Of a stretch of 42,646 bases of DNA, positions 30,126 to 39,383 are shown piece by piece (the first letter of the stretch is position 1; each line of letters begins with the position of its first letter). The stretch spans positions 1 to 42,646 of the forward strand of contig PFEY01000055.1 in assembly GCA_002783205.1 (NCBI GenBank), read 5' to 3'. The translations under genes were made by a program, and so were the position numbers. The notes beneath the pieces are model-generated. The model was given only the letters and a program-made list of their open reading frames with translations. It ran no database searches and was not told where the DNA came from. This DNA comes from Rhodobacteraceae bacterium CG17_big_fil_post_rev_8_21_14_2_50_63_15 (GTDB lineage Bacteria; Pseudomonadota; Alphaproteobacteria; Rhodobacterales; Rhodobacteraceae).

Positions 30126-31463
30126 CTATTCACCTTCGATCGGATGTCCCTGCCCCAGAGCGGTGCGCAAGATGATGTAATCGACCGCCTGATCGCGCAG
30201 ACTGCGTGCATGCAGAGCGCGGGCGTCTGAGAGTGCCCGTTCACGGTCAAGCACATCCAGCACCGTGATCGATCCACGATTGCTCAGCAATTCGCGCGAC
30301 AGATCGAGTGACTGGCGGTTCAGGTCCAGCAGACGTTGTGCCTCTCGCGTCGTGGCAATCGAGGCCTGAAGATCCGCCTGCGCGTTCTCGACCTCTTCGA
30401 CCGCAACCAGAACGACCTTTCGCCATTGCAAATAGGCCTGATTGACCCGCGCCTGCGCCGCATCCGCCGACGCCGCCAGTGCCGGCTGGTTGAAGAGCGG
30501 CATGGTCAGACCCGCAATCAGACTTCGCGTGGTCGAGCCGCCATGCAGCGGCGCAAGGATCGCTCCTCTCAGCCGCAGGCTGGGATAACGCGCCGCCTCT
30601 GCCACGCCGAGATCAGATACCGCCGCTGCATAGAGCCGTTCAGACTGCCGGATGTCGTTGCGTGCACGCAGCAGGTCCGCCGGTGCGCCGGGTTGGGCCT
30701 TGAGATGCGGGTTGGGTTGCGACCCGCGATAGCCAAGATCGACATCGAGCATCCCGACCGGCCGACCCATCAAGGTCGAGATCCTGTTGCGTTGCCGCAC
30801 GACGGCGGCTGTCAGATTCGGAACCTGAGCGCGAGTTTCCGAGACCAGAGACTCGGCGCGCACCACATCGAGTTGCGTGGTCTCTCCGGCCGCCAAAAGC
30901 GTGTTGATGTCGCGCAAGGTCCGCTGCCGAGATTGCAAATCCTGATTGAGAATCTCAAGGCTGCGTTGCGCAAAGCGCAGATCGACATAGGCAACGCTCA
31001 GCTCGGCCAGAACGGAGCGACGCGCTTCCAACTCGTCGAAACGGGCAGCCTCCCGCCTTTGTTCCGCCCCCTTGGACCGCCAGCGCTGCTCGCCGGCCAG
31101 TCCGATATCGGCTGTGATCTCGGCATTGGCCTGCTCTGCCGCAGACCGCGATGCGCCCGATGCGTTGACTTCACCATCGCCTGAGATCAGCACCGCATCG
31201 CGTCGTGCGAGGGCCTCGGCCTCGCGCAAGCGCGCCTGCGCCTCAGCCAGATCGAGGTTGCCGGAAAGCGTCTCTTCGACGAGACGCGTAAGAAGCGGGT
31301 CGTTGAAATTCTTCCACCATTGGACATCTTCAGCGCGCGCCTCGGAAACCGGCGCCAGAAGGGCATAGCGATCAGGAAGATCGATTTTCGGCGGCGCAAA
31401 CACTGGTCCGACCGTGCAGCCGGACAGCATGAGCGCAGCCCAGATCAATGGGGCGGTTCGCAT
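30126..31463 (-). CDS. TolC/NodT-family outer-membrane efflux lipoprotein
   Basis: A 445-residue outer-membrane channel subunit. Seen: a signal peptide ending in the lipobox LSGC at residues 13-16, VGPVFAPPKIDLPDRY typical of NodT-type lipoproteins, and two coiled-coil repeats with long Arg/Ala/Gln-rich helices (EAQARLREAEALARRDAV and the later AQLARVN-like region around residues 330-350). The trimer would span the outer membrane and reach into the periplasm. Just upstream lie the adaptor and ABC exporter genes in the same direction but with a 188-base gap, so it may have its own promoter. It should be the outer-membrane partner of that exporter, moving a protein or polysaccharide-related cargo. 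Confidence 0.87.
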   Translation of the reverse strand: MRTAPLIWAALMLSGCTVGPVFAPPKIDLPDRYALLAPVSEARAEDVQWWKNFNDPLLTRLVEETLSGNLDLAEAQARLREAEALARRDAVLISGDGEVNASGASRSAAEQANAEITADIGLAGEQRWRSKGAEQRREAARFDELEARRSVLAELSVAYVDLRFAQRSLEILNQDLQSRQRTLRDINTLLAAGETTQLDVVRAESLVSETRAQVPNLTAAVVRQRNRISTLMGRPVGMLDVDLGYRGSQPNPHLKAQPGAPADLLRARNDIRQSERLYAAAVSDLGVAEAARYPSLRLRGAILAPLHGGSTTRSLIAGLTMPLFNQPALAASADAAQARVNQAYLQWRKVVLVAVEEVENAQADLQASIATTREAQRLLDLNRQSLDLSRELLSNRGSITVLDVLDRERALSDARALHARSLRDQAVDYIILRTALGQGHPIEGE

Positions 31464-31651
31464 TGCACTACTCTTTCTGCCTCTGAGCCCCGTTTGCGCC
31501 TTGGTGACGCTTGTGTGGTGGAGCCGATTTTCAACAAATTAGCAGATTCGAGGCCTGATCGTTTTCTCGGCCGACAATTTGCGCTTATTTTCAAATGTCC
31601 GTTGCGCGAATGTAACACCAACGGTGATGATCTGCCGCCAATCTCGTCGCC

Positions 31652-32962
31652 TTATTCGCGCAGGGCGCGATCAAAAAAGATCGTCAGCGGTTCGATCATA
31701 TAGGCGAGCGGGGTTCGATCCCGCGTCCGGATAAAGGCCTCGACCGGCATCCCGGGCAACAAGACCTGATCTTCAAGCTTGGCCATCTCGGCCTCGAATG
31801 GCATGATCTCGGCCGAATAGTAGCTCAGACCCGTCACCTGATCCTGCAACACATCCGCAGAGATGCGCGTGATCTGACCGCGCACTTCGGGCAAGCGGCG
31901 TTGGTCAAAGGCCGGAAAGCGCAATTCTGCCTCCTGTCCGGCATGGACCTCATCGATGTTGATCGCCTCGACGCGGGCTGAAACCACGAGCGGCTGATCC
32001 TGCGGGATGATGAACAGCAGCGGTTCCGCTGCCTGCACCACGGATTGCACGGCAAAGACCTTCATGCCGTAGACAATTCCCGATGTCGGCGCGCGGATAT
32101 CGAGCCGCGAGAGGCTGTCCTCGAGAACGATCTTGCGTTCGACAAGTTCGATCTGACGAAACTCGAGATCACGCAACTGGGTGACCGCATCCTCGCGGCG
32201 GCGGGTGCGCAATTGAAGGGCGGCGATATCGTTGCTTGCGATCTGTCCCTTGAGGGCCGCCAGTTCGGAGTCCAGCCGCCCGATCTGTCCCATGAGGTTT
32301 GCGTGCTCGCGTCGCAACTCACTGACACGACCCGCCTGCGCCAGTTGCTGATCCAACAGGCGCTGCTGGCCCTCCTGCTCTTCCAGAACCAGATCCGCCT
32401 GGATTTGCAGAGCATCAAGCTGCGCCTTTATGCCGACCGTGCGGTTATCGATCTGAAGGTTCTGTTCCTGGAGCAGGCTGCGCTCCTGTTGAATCGCCTC
32501 CTCGCGGGCATAAAACAGCATCACCTCGCCTTGAAGCACCGCATTGGCATCCGGCATATCCTCTGCCTGTGCTCTCAGGGCATCAGGAAAGAAAACGTCC
32601 GCTGCCCCGTCGCGTTCGGCGATCAGGCGCGCCTTGCGTGCGCCAATCTCCAGCAACTGACCATCAATCACGCTGAGTTCCGAACGCAACCGCCGCCCGT
32701 CGAGCCGGATCAGGATGTCGCCGCGTGCGACCTCATCACTGTCCTTGACGAGAATCTCGCCTACGACACCGCCTTCTGGATGTTGCACGACCTGGCGGTT
32801 GCTTTCGACCTGCACAACCCCATGCGCGACCACCGCCCCGGCCAGCGTTGTGCCGACCGACCACAGGCCAAGACCTCCAACCAACAGGATGAGCGAAAGA
32901 ATTCCCACGCCAAGCGGCACCGCACCGGACCAGCGCTGCTGTGTTACCCGCCCCTTCATCAT
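31652..32962 (-). CDS. HlyD/PrsE-type membrane fusion protein
   Basis: A 436-residue adaptor for type I secretion. Seen: a short cytoplasmic tail, one membrane helix (VGILSLILLVGGLGLWSVG, residues 18-36), a lipoyl half-motif VQVESNRQVVQHPEGGVV and later SRLDIRAPTSGIVYGMKVF that complete the barrel-sandwich domain, with a long coiled coil between (residues 140-290). The C terminus (EDQVLLPGMPVEAFIRTRDR) matches HlyD-family ends. Its start overlaps the ABC exporter stop (ATGA), so exporter and adaptor are co-translated. It links the inner-membrane ABC protein to the TolC-like channel encoded next. Confidence 0.92.
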   Translation of the reverse strand: MMKGRVTQQRWSGAVPLGVGILSLILLVGGLGLWSVGTTLAGAVVAHGVVQVESNRQVVQHPEGGVVGEILVKDSDEVARGDILIRLDGRRLRSELSVIDGQLLEIGARKARLIAERDGAADVFFPDALRAQAEDMPDANAVLQGEVMLFYAREEAIQQERSLLQEQNLQIDNRTVGIKAQLDALQIQADLVLEEQEGQQRLLDQQLAQAGRVSELRREHANLMGQIGRLDSELAALKGQIASNDIAALQLRTRRREDAVTQLRDLEFRQIELVERKIVLEDSLSRLDIRAPTSGIVYGMKVFAVQSVVQAAEPLLFIIPQDQPLVVSARVEAINIDEVHAGQEAELRFPAFDQRRLPEVRGQITRISADVLQDQVTGLSYYSAEIMPFEAEMAKLEDQVLLPGMPVEAFIRTRDRTPLAYMIEPLTIFFDRALRE

Positions 32963-34692
32963 GGCATGACCTTGCGGCTCAGAGCCTCGCGCACCGGCTG
33001 CACGTTCGAGACGGTCTTTTCAAGAACCTCGTCGCGCGGCCCAAGCGCGACGACCTGCCCCTTGTTGAGCACCATCAACTGATCGCATTCCGCGATCGCC
33101 TGTGGTCTGTGGGTCAACACGATCAGGGATTTCTGCTGTGTCTTGAACCGGCGGACGGCCGCGTTGAGCGCGTCCGAACCTTCGGCGTCCAGCATCGAGT
33201 TGGGCTCATCGAGGATCAGCATGACCGGATCTCCATAGAGCGCACGCGCCAGCGCGATGCGCTGCCTCTGGCCCCCCGAGAGATGGCTCTCATTGCCATC
33301 CAGCCGGGTGTCATAGCCATTTGGCAATTGCATGATCATCTCATGTGCATTTGCGCCGCGCGCGGCTTCGACCACCATCTTGTCGTCCGGGGCTTCGGAC
33401 ATGCGGGCAATATTCTGCGCCACCGTGCCGGAAAACAGCGTTACCGTCTGTGGCAGATATCCGATATGCCGACCGAGGCTGTCGGGCTCATACTGATCCA
33501 GCGTTGCGCCGCCCAGTCGCACGTCGCCCCCCGCGATCGGCCAGAATCCCGCCAGCGCGCGGGCCATGGTGGATTTGCCCGAACCGCTGCGCCCGATCAC
33601 GCCCAGCGCATGGCCCGGTTCGAGCGTGAAGGACACGTTGCGCAAAGTCGGCACACGCTCTCCCGGCGGGACAACGGTCAATCCCACGACCTTGAGTCTC
33701 GGCAGAGGCACCGGCAGTTCGGTGCGTTTGAGCGCGGGCGGCACCGCCTGAAGATACTTGCCCAGGGCGACCCATCCGGAACGCCCGCGCTGCAACACAG
33801 GCCAACGGCCCATCGCCTGTTCTATCGGTGCCAATGCACGACCGAGCAGGATCGAGCCCGCGATCATCGACCCCGGCGTCAATTCGCCCTGCAGCACGTA
33901 ATAGGCGCCGGCTCCAAGCATCGCCGATTGCAGAAACAGGCGAAACGACTTGGTAAAGGCGGAAAAGCTGCCGGTCCAGTCACTGGACGAGATGTTCTGC
34001 GCCAACGCGGCGTTGCGCAGGACCAGATACCGGTCGAGCATGGCCGCGCGCAACCCCTGACTCAGGATCACCTCGCGCCCGCTGCGGGCTTCTTCGGCAA
34101 AACTCTGCGCTGCCTGGGTCGAGATCTGGGCCTGCCGCACCCGTTTCGCCGTCATCACCTGATTGAGCAGGGCAACCAGAATGATGATCGCCCCGCCCGC
34201 AACCGACAGCCAGCCAAGCATCGGATGAAACAGAAAGATCGCAGCAATAAAGATCGGCGTCCAAGGCATGTCCATGACAGACAGCAGCACCGATGAGGTA
34301 AAAAGATCGCGCACTGCGTCCAGATCACGCTGCGCCCCGGTCGCGATCATCCGCTCCTTGGGATCTACCGAGCGGCGCAATGTCGCATCGAAAAGCCGCG
34401 CATCAAGAGCCGCCTGAAACCGCGCCCCCACCCGCGCCATGACGCGGCCACGCGCATAGTCCAGCAGGCCCATCAGAACGTAGAGCGCCGCGATCAGAAC
34501 GGTAAGCGCCACCAGCGTTTCGACAGAACGCGAGGACAGCACCCGGTCATAGACCTGCAACATGTAGAGCGGCCCGGCGAGCATCAGAATATTCACGAAG
34601 ATGCTGAAAATGAAAACCCAGATCACCAGCACGCGTCCGCGGTTGCGCGCCGCCAGAACTTCTGCCACGCCGGAGATCTGCTTGTCTGCCAT
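32959..34692 (-). CDS. type I secretion ABC exporter, PrtD/PrsD type
   Basis: A 577-residue fused permease-ATPase. Six membrane helices fill residues about 20-290 (IWVFIFSIFVNILMLAGPLY first), then the nucleotide-binding domain with Walker A IGRSGSGKST, signature LSGGQRQRIALARAL, Walker B VMLILDEPNSMLD and an H-loop LTHRPQA. There is no C39 peptidase or CLD domain, so it belongs with PrtD/PrsD exporters that secrete RTX proteins or exopolysaccharide-modifying enzymes with a C-terminal signal. No obvious RTX substrate gene lies in the window. First of an exporter-adaptor pair. Confidence 0.92.
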   Translation of the reverse strand: MADKQISGVAEVLAARNRGRVLVIWVFIFSIFVNILMLAGPLYMLQVYDRVLSSRSVETLVALTVLIAALYVLMGLLDYARGRVMARVGARFQAALDARLFDATLRRSVDPKERMIATGAQRDLDAVRDLFTSSVLLSVMDMPWTPIFIAAIFLFHPMLGWLSVAGGAIIILVALLNQVMTAKRVRQAQISTQAAQSFAEEARSGREVILSQGLRAAMLDRYLVLRNAALAQNISSSDWTGSFSAFTKSFRLFLQSAMLGAGAYYVLQGELTPGSMIAGSILLGRALAPIEQAMGRWPVLQRGRSGWVALGKYLQAVPPALKRTELPVPLPRLKVVGLTVVPPGERVPTLRNVSFTLEPGHALGVIGRSGSGKSTMARALAGFWPIAGGDVRLGGATLDQYEPDSLGRHIGYLPQTVTLFSGTVAQNIARMSEAPDDKMVVEAARGANAHEMIMQLPNGYDTRLDGNESHLSGGQRQRIALARALYGDPVMLILDEPNSMLDAEGSDALNAAVRRFKTQQKSLIVLTHRPQAIAECDQLMVLNKGQVVALGPRDEVLEKTVSNVQPVREALSRKVMP

Positions 34693-34813
34693 TATCGGGC
34701 CTGCCCCATCCCGTTACGATTGTCTCAGGGTAATAGCATTTAGGCGGAAAATGGAAACAGATCGTTTAGATCCGCCGGTTATTTCCCGCTCATGCCGTGC
34801 GACAGCACCTAGT

Positions 34814-35632
34814 TCATTCGTCGTTCTTGGTCGGATCACTGTGGCGATAGGCGTTCAGCACCACGCCCAGCACGTTGGTCTGCTCGGCAATCTCGCGCTC
34901 ACAGGTGTCAAGCTGACCATAGAGCGTCGTGCCCGCCCGCGCCACGATCAGGGCACAATCGACATTCTTCAGAAATGCGCGCGTGTCGTCGTTGACCAAC
35001 ATCGAAGGCAGATCAAAGATCATCAGATCAGGGTCATAATCGGCCTCGACGCGCGCCAGCGCCTCTGCTGTTTCCTCGGCCAGCAAGACCCGTGTCGGGT
35101 CTGCGATCCGGCCCTGAGCCATCGAGATGGCGACATTATCGCCAAGCCGAACCCCCTGTTCGGCAAAGCTGACCGTGCCGCTTAACAATTCGCCTATGCC
35201 ATGCGGCGGGCTGAATTCAAAGAACGCATGCACGGAGGGATCGCGCAGATCGAGATCAAACAGCATCGCCCGCATGTCGCGCTGTCGCCCAAGACCCAAT
35301 GCCAGATTGCAGGCCGTTGTGGATTTCCCTGATCTTGGCATCGGCGAGGTGATTGCCAGACGCTTCCATCCGTTCTGCCGCATCTGCAACAGAACCTTGG
35401 TGCGCAGAATGTCGAACGGCGTCGCCTTGGCAGAGGCCACTCGTGTCACGACGCGATGCGCCTCTAGATGTTCCGCATTCACCTCGAAAGCAGGCAACGC
35501 CTGCCAGAGCGCATTGCTCCGCTCCGTAGTCCGGTCGATGCTCTGCACCGGTGCGCTGCGCGGCACGGGCATCACGACATCCCCGCCGCGACTTCTTCGT
35601 GCCTTTTCGAGAGCTGCCTGAAGTTTTTCCAT
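34814..35632 (-). CDS. BY-kinase-like / CpsD-CapB-family ATPase
   Basis: A 272-residue P-loop ATPase of the bacterial tyrosine kinase type that controls exopolysaccharide chain length. Seen: Walker A ITSPMPRSGKST at 94-105, Walker A' MLFDLDLRDPS at 123-133, and Walker B LMIFDLPSML near 210. The C-terminal tail (VVLNAYRHSDPTKNDE) has a single Tyr instead of the usual tyrosine cluster, so autophosphorylation may be weak or absent. ATG 35632 starts MEKLQAALEKARR; an open frame further upstream overlaps the partner gene. It lies 22 bases after the chain-length determinant gene, its membrane partner and activator. Confidence 0.82.
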   Translation of the reverse strand: MEKLQAALEKARRSRGGDVVMPVPRSAPVQSIDRTTERSNALWQALPAFEVNAEHLEAHRVVTRVASAKATPFDILRTKVLLQMRQNGWKRLAITSPMPRSGKSTTACNLALGLGRQRDMRAMLFDLDLRDPSVHAFFEFSPPHGIGELLSGTVSFAEQGVRLGDNVAISMAQGRIADPTRVLLAEETAEALARVEADYDPDLMIFDLPSMLVNDDTRAFLKNVDCALIVARAGTTLYGQLDTCEREIAEQTNVLGVVLNAYRHSDPTKNDE

Positions 35633-35654
35633 CAAATATTCCGTTCTAACCGCT

Positions 35655-37208
35655 TTAACCCAAACCAACCTTGTCCAGGGCTTTTTGCACCAGGATTTCC
35701 AGCGGCAAGTAATTCGTATCGATGAACCAGAGTGCCATAGGAACACCGATCACGACGACCAGAAACGCCGTCACCAGCCCTGTCCGACGCGCAATTTTGT
35801 GGCCCCGGCTTTCCATATAGGGGATCGTCGCGATCGGCGTGATGTCGAAGCGTGCGATCAACTCTGCTGGACGCCGCACCGTGCGGTTGAGCATTTCCAG
35901 AAGCATGAAGAAACCAGCAGCGAGGGCGATCCCTGCGCCAAGGCCCATGAGGGCAATCTTTGGCCGGTTCGGACCCGACGGGATGCGCGGCACGTTGGCA
36001 TTCTCGATCACGCTGATCCTCTGGCCCTGCGCGGTGGTCTCTACCCTCTCGCTCATCCGCGCCTGATTGAGGTTGTTAATCGCCGCATTGTATCGGCTCT
36101 GGATGTTGACATAATCGCGTTCAAGCGCAGCCAGTTCGATACCATTTGCCGAACTGCGCGAGATCGCCTGTTGCAGGCTGTCCAGTTCCGCAACCGTCGC
36201 CTCTTTCTCTGCCGAGAGGCCTTCGATGCGGCTGTCGATCTCCGCCATCGTGGCATTGAGCATGGCCTCCTGAACGCTGACATCGGTCCCTCCGCCCTGC
36301 GGCAGAACAGCCTCGGTCTGGGCCGCGACCACGGCTTCCAGTCGCTCGATTCGGGCCCGCAATCGGGTGACGCGCGGGCTTGATTCCGAATATTTTGCAA
36401 TGGCATTTTCCAGTTCGGCGCGCGCCACGACAAGCTGTGCCTCCTCCGGGGTGCGCAGACCCTGAACGCCTCCCGGCCGCACCTGACCTGTGGACTCAAA
36501 GACTCGCAGGATTTCACGCCGCTGGGATTCAGCCCCGGCCAGATCGCGCTCGACCCGGCTCAGGCGTTCTTGCAACAAGGTCTGCCGACCAAGCCGATAG
36601 CTCTGATCCTCCGGCAGCGCATCGGCATTCGACCCCTTGAAATCGGCAATAGCTGCGCTCTGGCGGTTGATTTCCTCGCCCAGACGCTGAGCCTCCTGCT
36701 CGAAGAACTGCAATGTCTTTGCCGCCTGATTGATCCGGGTCGTGGTGCTTTGTTCCAGCGCCAGCGTGACATATTCGTTCACCACATCCGCCACGATCGT
36801 TGGCGAACTGCCCGTGAAACTGATGGTCATCAAAACCGCCTCGCCGCGCCCGGCCGAGCGACGGATCGAAGTCGCCTCTTGCATCGCTTCGACCACGGAG
36901 TCCGGCTCCATGTCGCGCATCTTTTCCAAAACGTTGAACCGATTGGCAATGTCGATCAGATTGGCGCGCGTCATCAACCGCTGCTGGATCACATCCAGCT
37001 GTTCGACCGCATCGGTCTGCACGGTGGAGGCCACCATCCGCTCCGGGATCTGTGGTTGCTCGACCAGCAGACGCGCAGAGGTCGAGTAGGTATCGGGCAG
37101 CTTGAGCGCCGTCGCAACGCCAAGGCCCGCACAGATCAGCAGCAACAACATCATCGCCGGCAATCTGCGCAGAAACAACGCCCAGTAAAATCGCAAATCA
37201 AAATTCAT
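35655..37208 (-). CDS. polysaccharide chain-length determinant / co-polymerase (Wzz/GumC type)
   Basis: A 517-residue inner-membrane protein. Seen: an N-terminal helix (LPAMMLLLLICAGLGVATAL), the Wzz-type YSTSARLLVEQPQIPERMV segment, long periplasmic coiled coils between about 150 and 380, NANVPRIPSGPNRPKIALMG, the Pro-rich hallmark before the second membrane helix, and a further C-terminal helix (LVTAFLVVVIGVPMALWFI). It has no kinase domain of its own; the ATPase is the next gene. It is like the XrtA-system and GumC-type proteins that set polymer length. Its start overlaps the stop of the ExeA-like gene (ATGA). Confidence 0.9.
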   Translation of the reverse strand: MNFDLRFYWALFLRRLPAMMLLLLICAGLGVATALKLPDTYSTSARLLVEQPQIPERMVASTVQTDAVEQLDVIQQRLMTRANLIDIANRFNVLEKMRDMEPDSVVEAMQEATSIRRSAGRGEAVLMTISFTGSSPTIVADVVNEYVTLALEQSTTTRINQAAKTLQFFEQEAQRLGEEINRQSAAIADFKGSNADALPEDQSYRLGRQTLLQERLSRVERDLAGAESQRREILRVFESTGQVRPGGVQGLRTPEEAQLVVARAELENAIAKYSESSPRVTRLRARIERLEAVVAAQTEAVLPQGGGTDVSVQEAMLNATMAEIDSRIEGLSAEKEATVAELDSLQQAISRSSANGIELAALERDYVNIQSRYNAAINNLNQARMSERVETTAQGQRISVIENANVPRIPSGPNRPKIALMGLGAGIALAAGFFMLLEMLNRTVRRPAELIARFDITPIATIPYMESRGHKIARRTGLVTAFLVVVIGVPMALWFIDTNYLPLEILVQKALDKVGLG

Positions 37209-38086
37209 TCAGCGGCCTTCCACAACGCGCCCACACGATTGGTCAAAAACAGCGCCTCACGAAAAGGCTTGAGGATCAGCCCGTCCCGGATCAACTCCTT
37301 GATCGTGTCAACGCCAACCCTGTCCTGATCGGCGCTTGCCGCATAGACCAAGGCCAGATCGCAAAGTTTGTTTATCACCCGCGGAATACCTTCTGACTCT
37401 TCGTAAACATGCGCGATAGCCTCAGGACTGAACTCTTCCCCACTTCCGCCGACATGGCGCAATCTGTGCTGGATATAGGCACGCGTCGTCGCAAGATCCA
37501 TGGGGTCAATATGATAGATAGCGGTGACACGTTGGGCAAACTGGCGCAGTTGTGGCCGTCGGATCAGATCGCGCAATTCTGGCTGGCCGACAAGGATGAT
37601 CTGCAAGAGTTCATCCTTGCCGGAGTTTATGTTGGTCAGCATGCGCAGCTCTTCGAGCGTTTCCACATCCAGATTCTGCGCCTCATCAACGATCAGAACC
37701 ACATGCCGCCCAGCCGCATACTGGTGCAAGACAAAGTCCTGAAATCGCTGAAAAAGGGTGACATAATCAGAATGCTGATCAAAGGCCACGTCGAGCGCGT
37801 TGAGCACCCAGCGCAGCAGATCGCCGCGATCCCCCTGCGCATTGGAAATGAGACCCACGGTGAGATCCGCCTCCACTTGCCGCAGCAGGGCTTGAATGAG
37901 GGTTGTCTTGCCGGTGCCGACTTCACCGGTCACCACCGTCAGCGGCGCGCGCGTCAGGAGCCCATATTCGAGAACCGCGTAAGCCCGCTTGTGCGCATTC
38001 GACCAGAACAGAAAATCCGGATCGGGCGACAGCGTGAACGGCCGCTCTTTGAACCCGAAATGGTCGTTGTAGAGGGCAATACTCAT
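37205..38086 (-). CDS. ExeA-like AAA ATPase (exosortase-system-associated type)
   Basis: A 293-residue AAA ATPase. Seen: YNDHFGFKERPFTLSPDPDF at the start, typical of ExeA/GspA and of the ATPase found with PEP-CTERM/exosortase polysaccharide clusters; Walker A VVTGEVGTGKTTL at about 51-63; Walker B VVLIVDEAQNLD; sensor 1 IILVGQPEL; and a C-terminal winged region with EESEGIPRVINKLCDLAL. There is no peptidoglycan-binding domain, which separates it from true ExeA. First gene of the leftward export operon with the chain-length determinant and kinase-like genes. Confidence 0.88.
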   Translation of the reverse strand: MSIALYNDHFGFKERPFTLSPDPDFLFWSNAHKRAYAVLEYGLLTRAPLTVVTGEVGTGKTTLIQALLRQVEADLTVGLISNAQGDRGDLLRWVLNALDVAFDQHSDYVTLFQRFQDFVLHQYAAGRHVVLIVDEAQNLDVETLEELRMLTNINSGKDELLQIILVGQPELRDLIRRPQLRQFAQRVTAIYHIDPMDLATTRAYIQHRLRHVGGSGEEFSPEAIAHVYEESEGIPRVINKLCDLALVYAASADQDRVGVDTIKELIRDGLILKPFREALFLTNRVGALWKAAE

Positions 38087-38557
38087 GAAAAGCGGCTCCC
38101 GCTCACTCGATGTTCGTTAAACTATAGTCTCTGACGGTCAGCGGCAATGCCGGGAGCGATAAAACTCCCTTGTCGCGTAGCTTTGAGGGCAGCATTGAGG
38201 CATTCTCGCGGAAATTGATCGCTCCCCGCCTTTGCCCAAAACCAATTTGATTCGTAAAATTTGGCGCTCAAAGTTTCCCAAGAGTTAACAATTCCTCAGT
38301 TTACCGCGTAACGTCCACGTTCCTTCACAAGAGCCGGCCGCGCTCTGCCTCAATTTTGGCATGATCTACGGAGGTTTTATTATATTTTCCAAGAAAATCA
38401 AAGCAGCGACATTCTTTCTTTTGCCTAAATTCCGCCAAAATGTTATCTGGTTTCCAGGGAGGCAGGTTTCGGCCTGCATGTGGGGTAAGTCGTCCGATCT
38501 GCTAAGTCGGGCAAAGTGTAAGTTAAAAAGAAGGACCGGCGTTGCCGGGGTGTTCGC
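38087..38557. other. divergent intergenic region, 471 bases
   Basis: Between the leftward ExeA-like operon and the rightward sugar transferase. It is AT-rich compared with its surroundings, especially about 38355-38450, as expected for a two-way promoter region. I see no gene (a 66-codon frame at 38361 has no ribosome site or motif) and no clear operator. Confidence 0.5.
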
Positions 38558-39253
38558 ATGACAATGCATTTGAGCAATATCGACGCGAAGTTTGATGGAA
38601 GTCTTTCTTTTCATAAAAAAGCGGACCTGCGAGATGTAGCGCCCAGAGGCTTCTACCGCTCCGTATTCAAGCAGGTTCTGGATGTCTTCCTGATCGTTGT
38701 GACCGCACCTTTGACCCTGCCGATCATCGCCCTTCTGGCGATGCTGGTCGCTTTGAATGGCGGCAAACCGTTTTACTCGCAGTTTCGCGTCGGGCAGAAT
38801 GGGAAACTGTTCCGGATGTGGAAGCTTCGCACCATGGTGCGCGACGCCGAGACGCGTCTGGCAGCCCATCTTGACGCCGATCCCGAGGCGTTCCGGGAAT
38901 GGACGGCCACTCAGAAACTCAAGAACGACCCGCGCATCACGCGCTTCGGACGGCTGTTGCGCAAGACATCACTTGACGAGTTGCCACAGCTTCTCAACGT
39001 GCTCAACGGGTCCATGTCCCTGGTGGGACCGCGTCCGATGATGGTTGGACAGCAATGCCTTTATGATGGCCACTCGTATTACAACCTTCGGCCAGGCATT
39101 ACCGGCCTGTGGCAGATTTCGGACCGCAACGATTGCAATTTCAGTGATCGTGTGCGCTTTGACGACGCGTATGACAAAGATGTTTCCCTGGGCACCGATT
39201 TGAAAATTATTGCAAAGACCGTATCAGTTGTGCTGCGGGGCACCGGCTACTGA
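38558..39253 (+). CDS. undecaprenyl-phosphate sugar-1-phosphate transferase (bacterial sugar transferase, PssA/WcaJ-like)
   Basis: The priming enzyme of exopolysaccharide synthesis, moving a sugar-1-phosphate from UDP-sugar to undecaprenyl phosphate at the inner membrane. Seen: one hydrophobic membrane segment (LDVFLIVVTAPLTLPIIALL, residues about 41-60), then KPFYSQFRVGQNGKLFRMWK, LRTMVRDAE, the catalytic block RKTSLDELPQLLNVLNGSMS with LVGPRP, and RPGITGLWQ. At 231 residues it is a short form without the extra N-terminal helices of WbaP/WcaJ. ATG 38558 (or the ATG at 38564) starts it. Divergent from the export operon. Confidence 0.92.
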   Translation: MTMHLSNIDAKFDGSLSFHKKADLRDVAPRGFYRSVFKQVLDVFLIVVTAPLTLPIIALLAMLVALNGGKPFYSQFRVGQNGKLFRMWKLRTMVRDAETRLAAHLDADPEAFREWTATQKLKNDPRITRFGRLLRKTSLDELPQLLNVLNGSMSLVGPRPMMVGQQCLYDGHSYYNLRPGITGLWQISDRNDCNFSDRVRFDDAYDKDVSLGTDLKIIAKTVSVVLRGTGY

Positions 39254-39276
39254 GACCACCCGACGCGTCGTTTTTC

Positions 39277-39312
39277 ATTTGGCCATGTCTTCTTCGGAAG
39301 GGGTGGCCAAAT
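39277..39312 (+). repeat. extended hairpin between sugar transferase and TPR lipoprotein genes
   Basis: ATTTGGCCA (39277-39285) pairs with TGGCCAAAT (39304-39312), and inside them CTTC-TTCG-GAAG (39289-39300) forms a second stem on a UUCG loop, with a 3-by-3 internal loop. No T-run follows. It lies about 70 bases before the TPR gene and could end or process the upstream message. Confidence 0.6.
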
Positions 39313-39383
39313 TGGCTCAAGTCGATGTAAACTTGATCCTGTCGATCCAAGCAGTTGAGCATTCACATTAGGAAGCCCGTGCC

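Noticed and set aside
38361..38561. 66-codon frame before the sugar transferase
   Set aside because: No convincing ribosome site, no motif and AT-rich promoter-like sequence; better read as intergenic.
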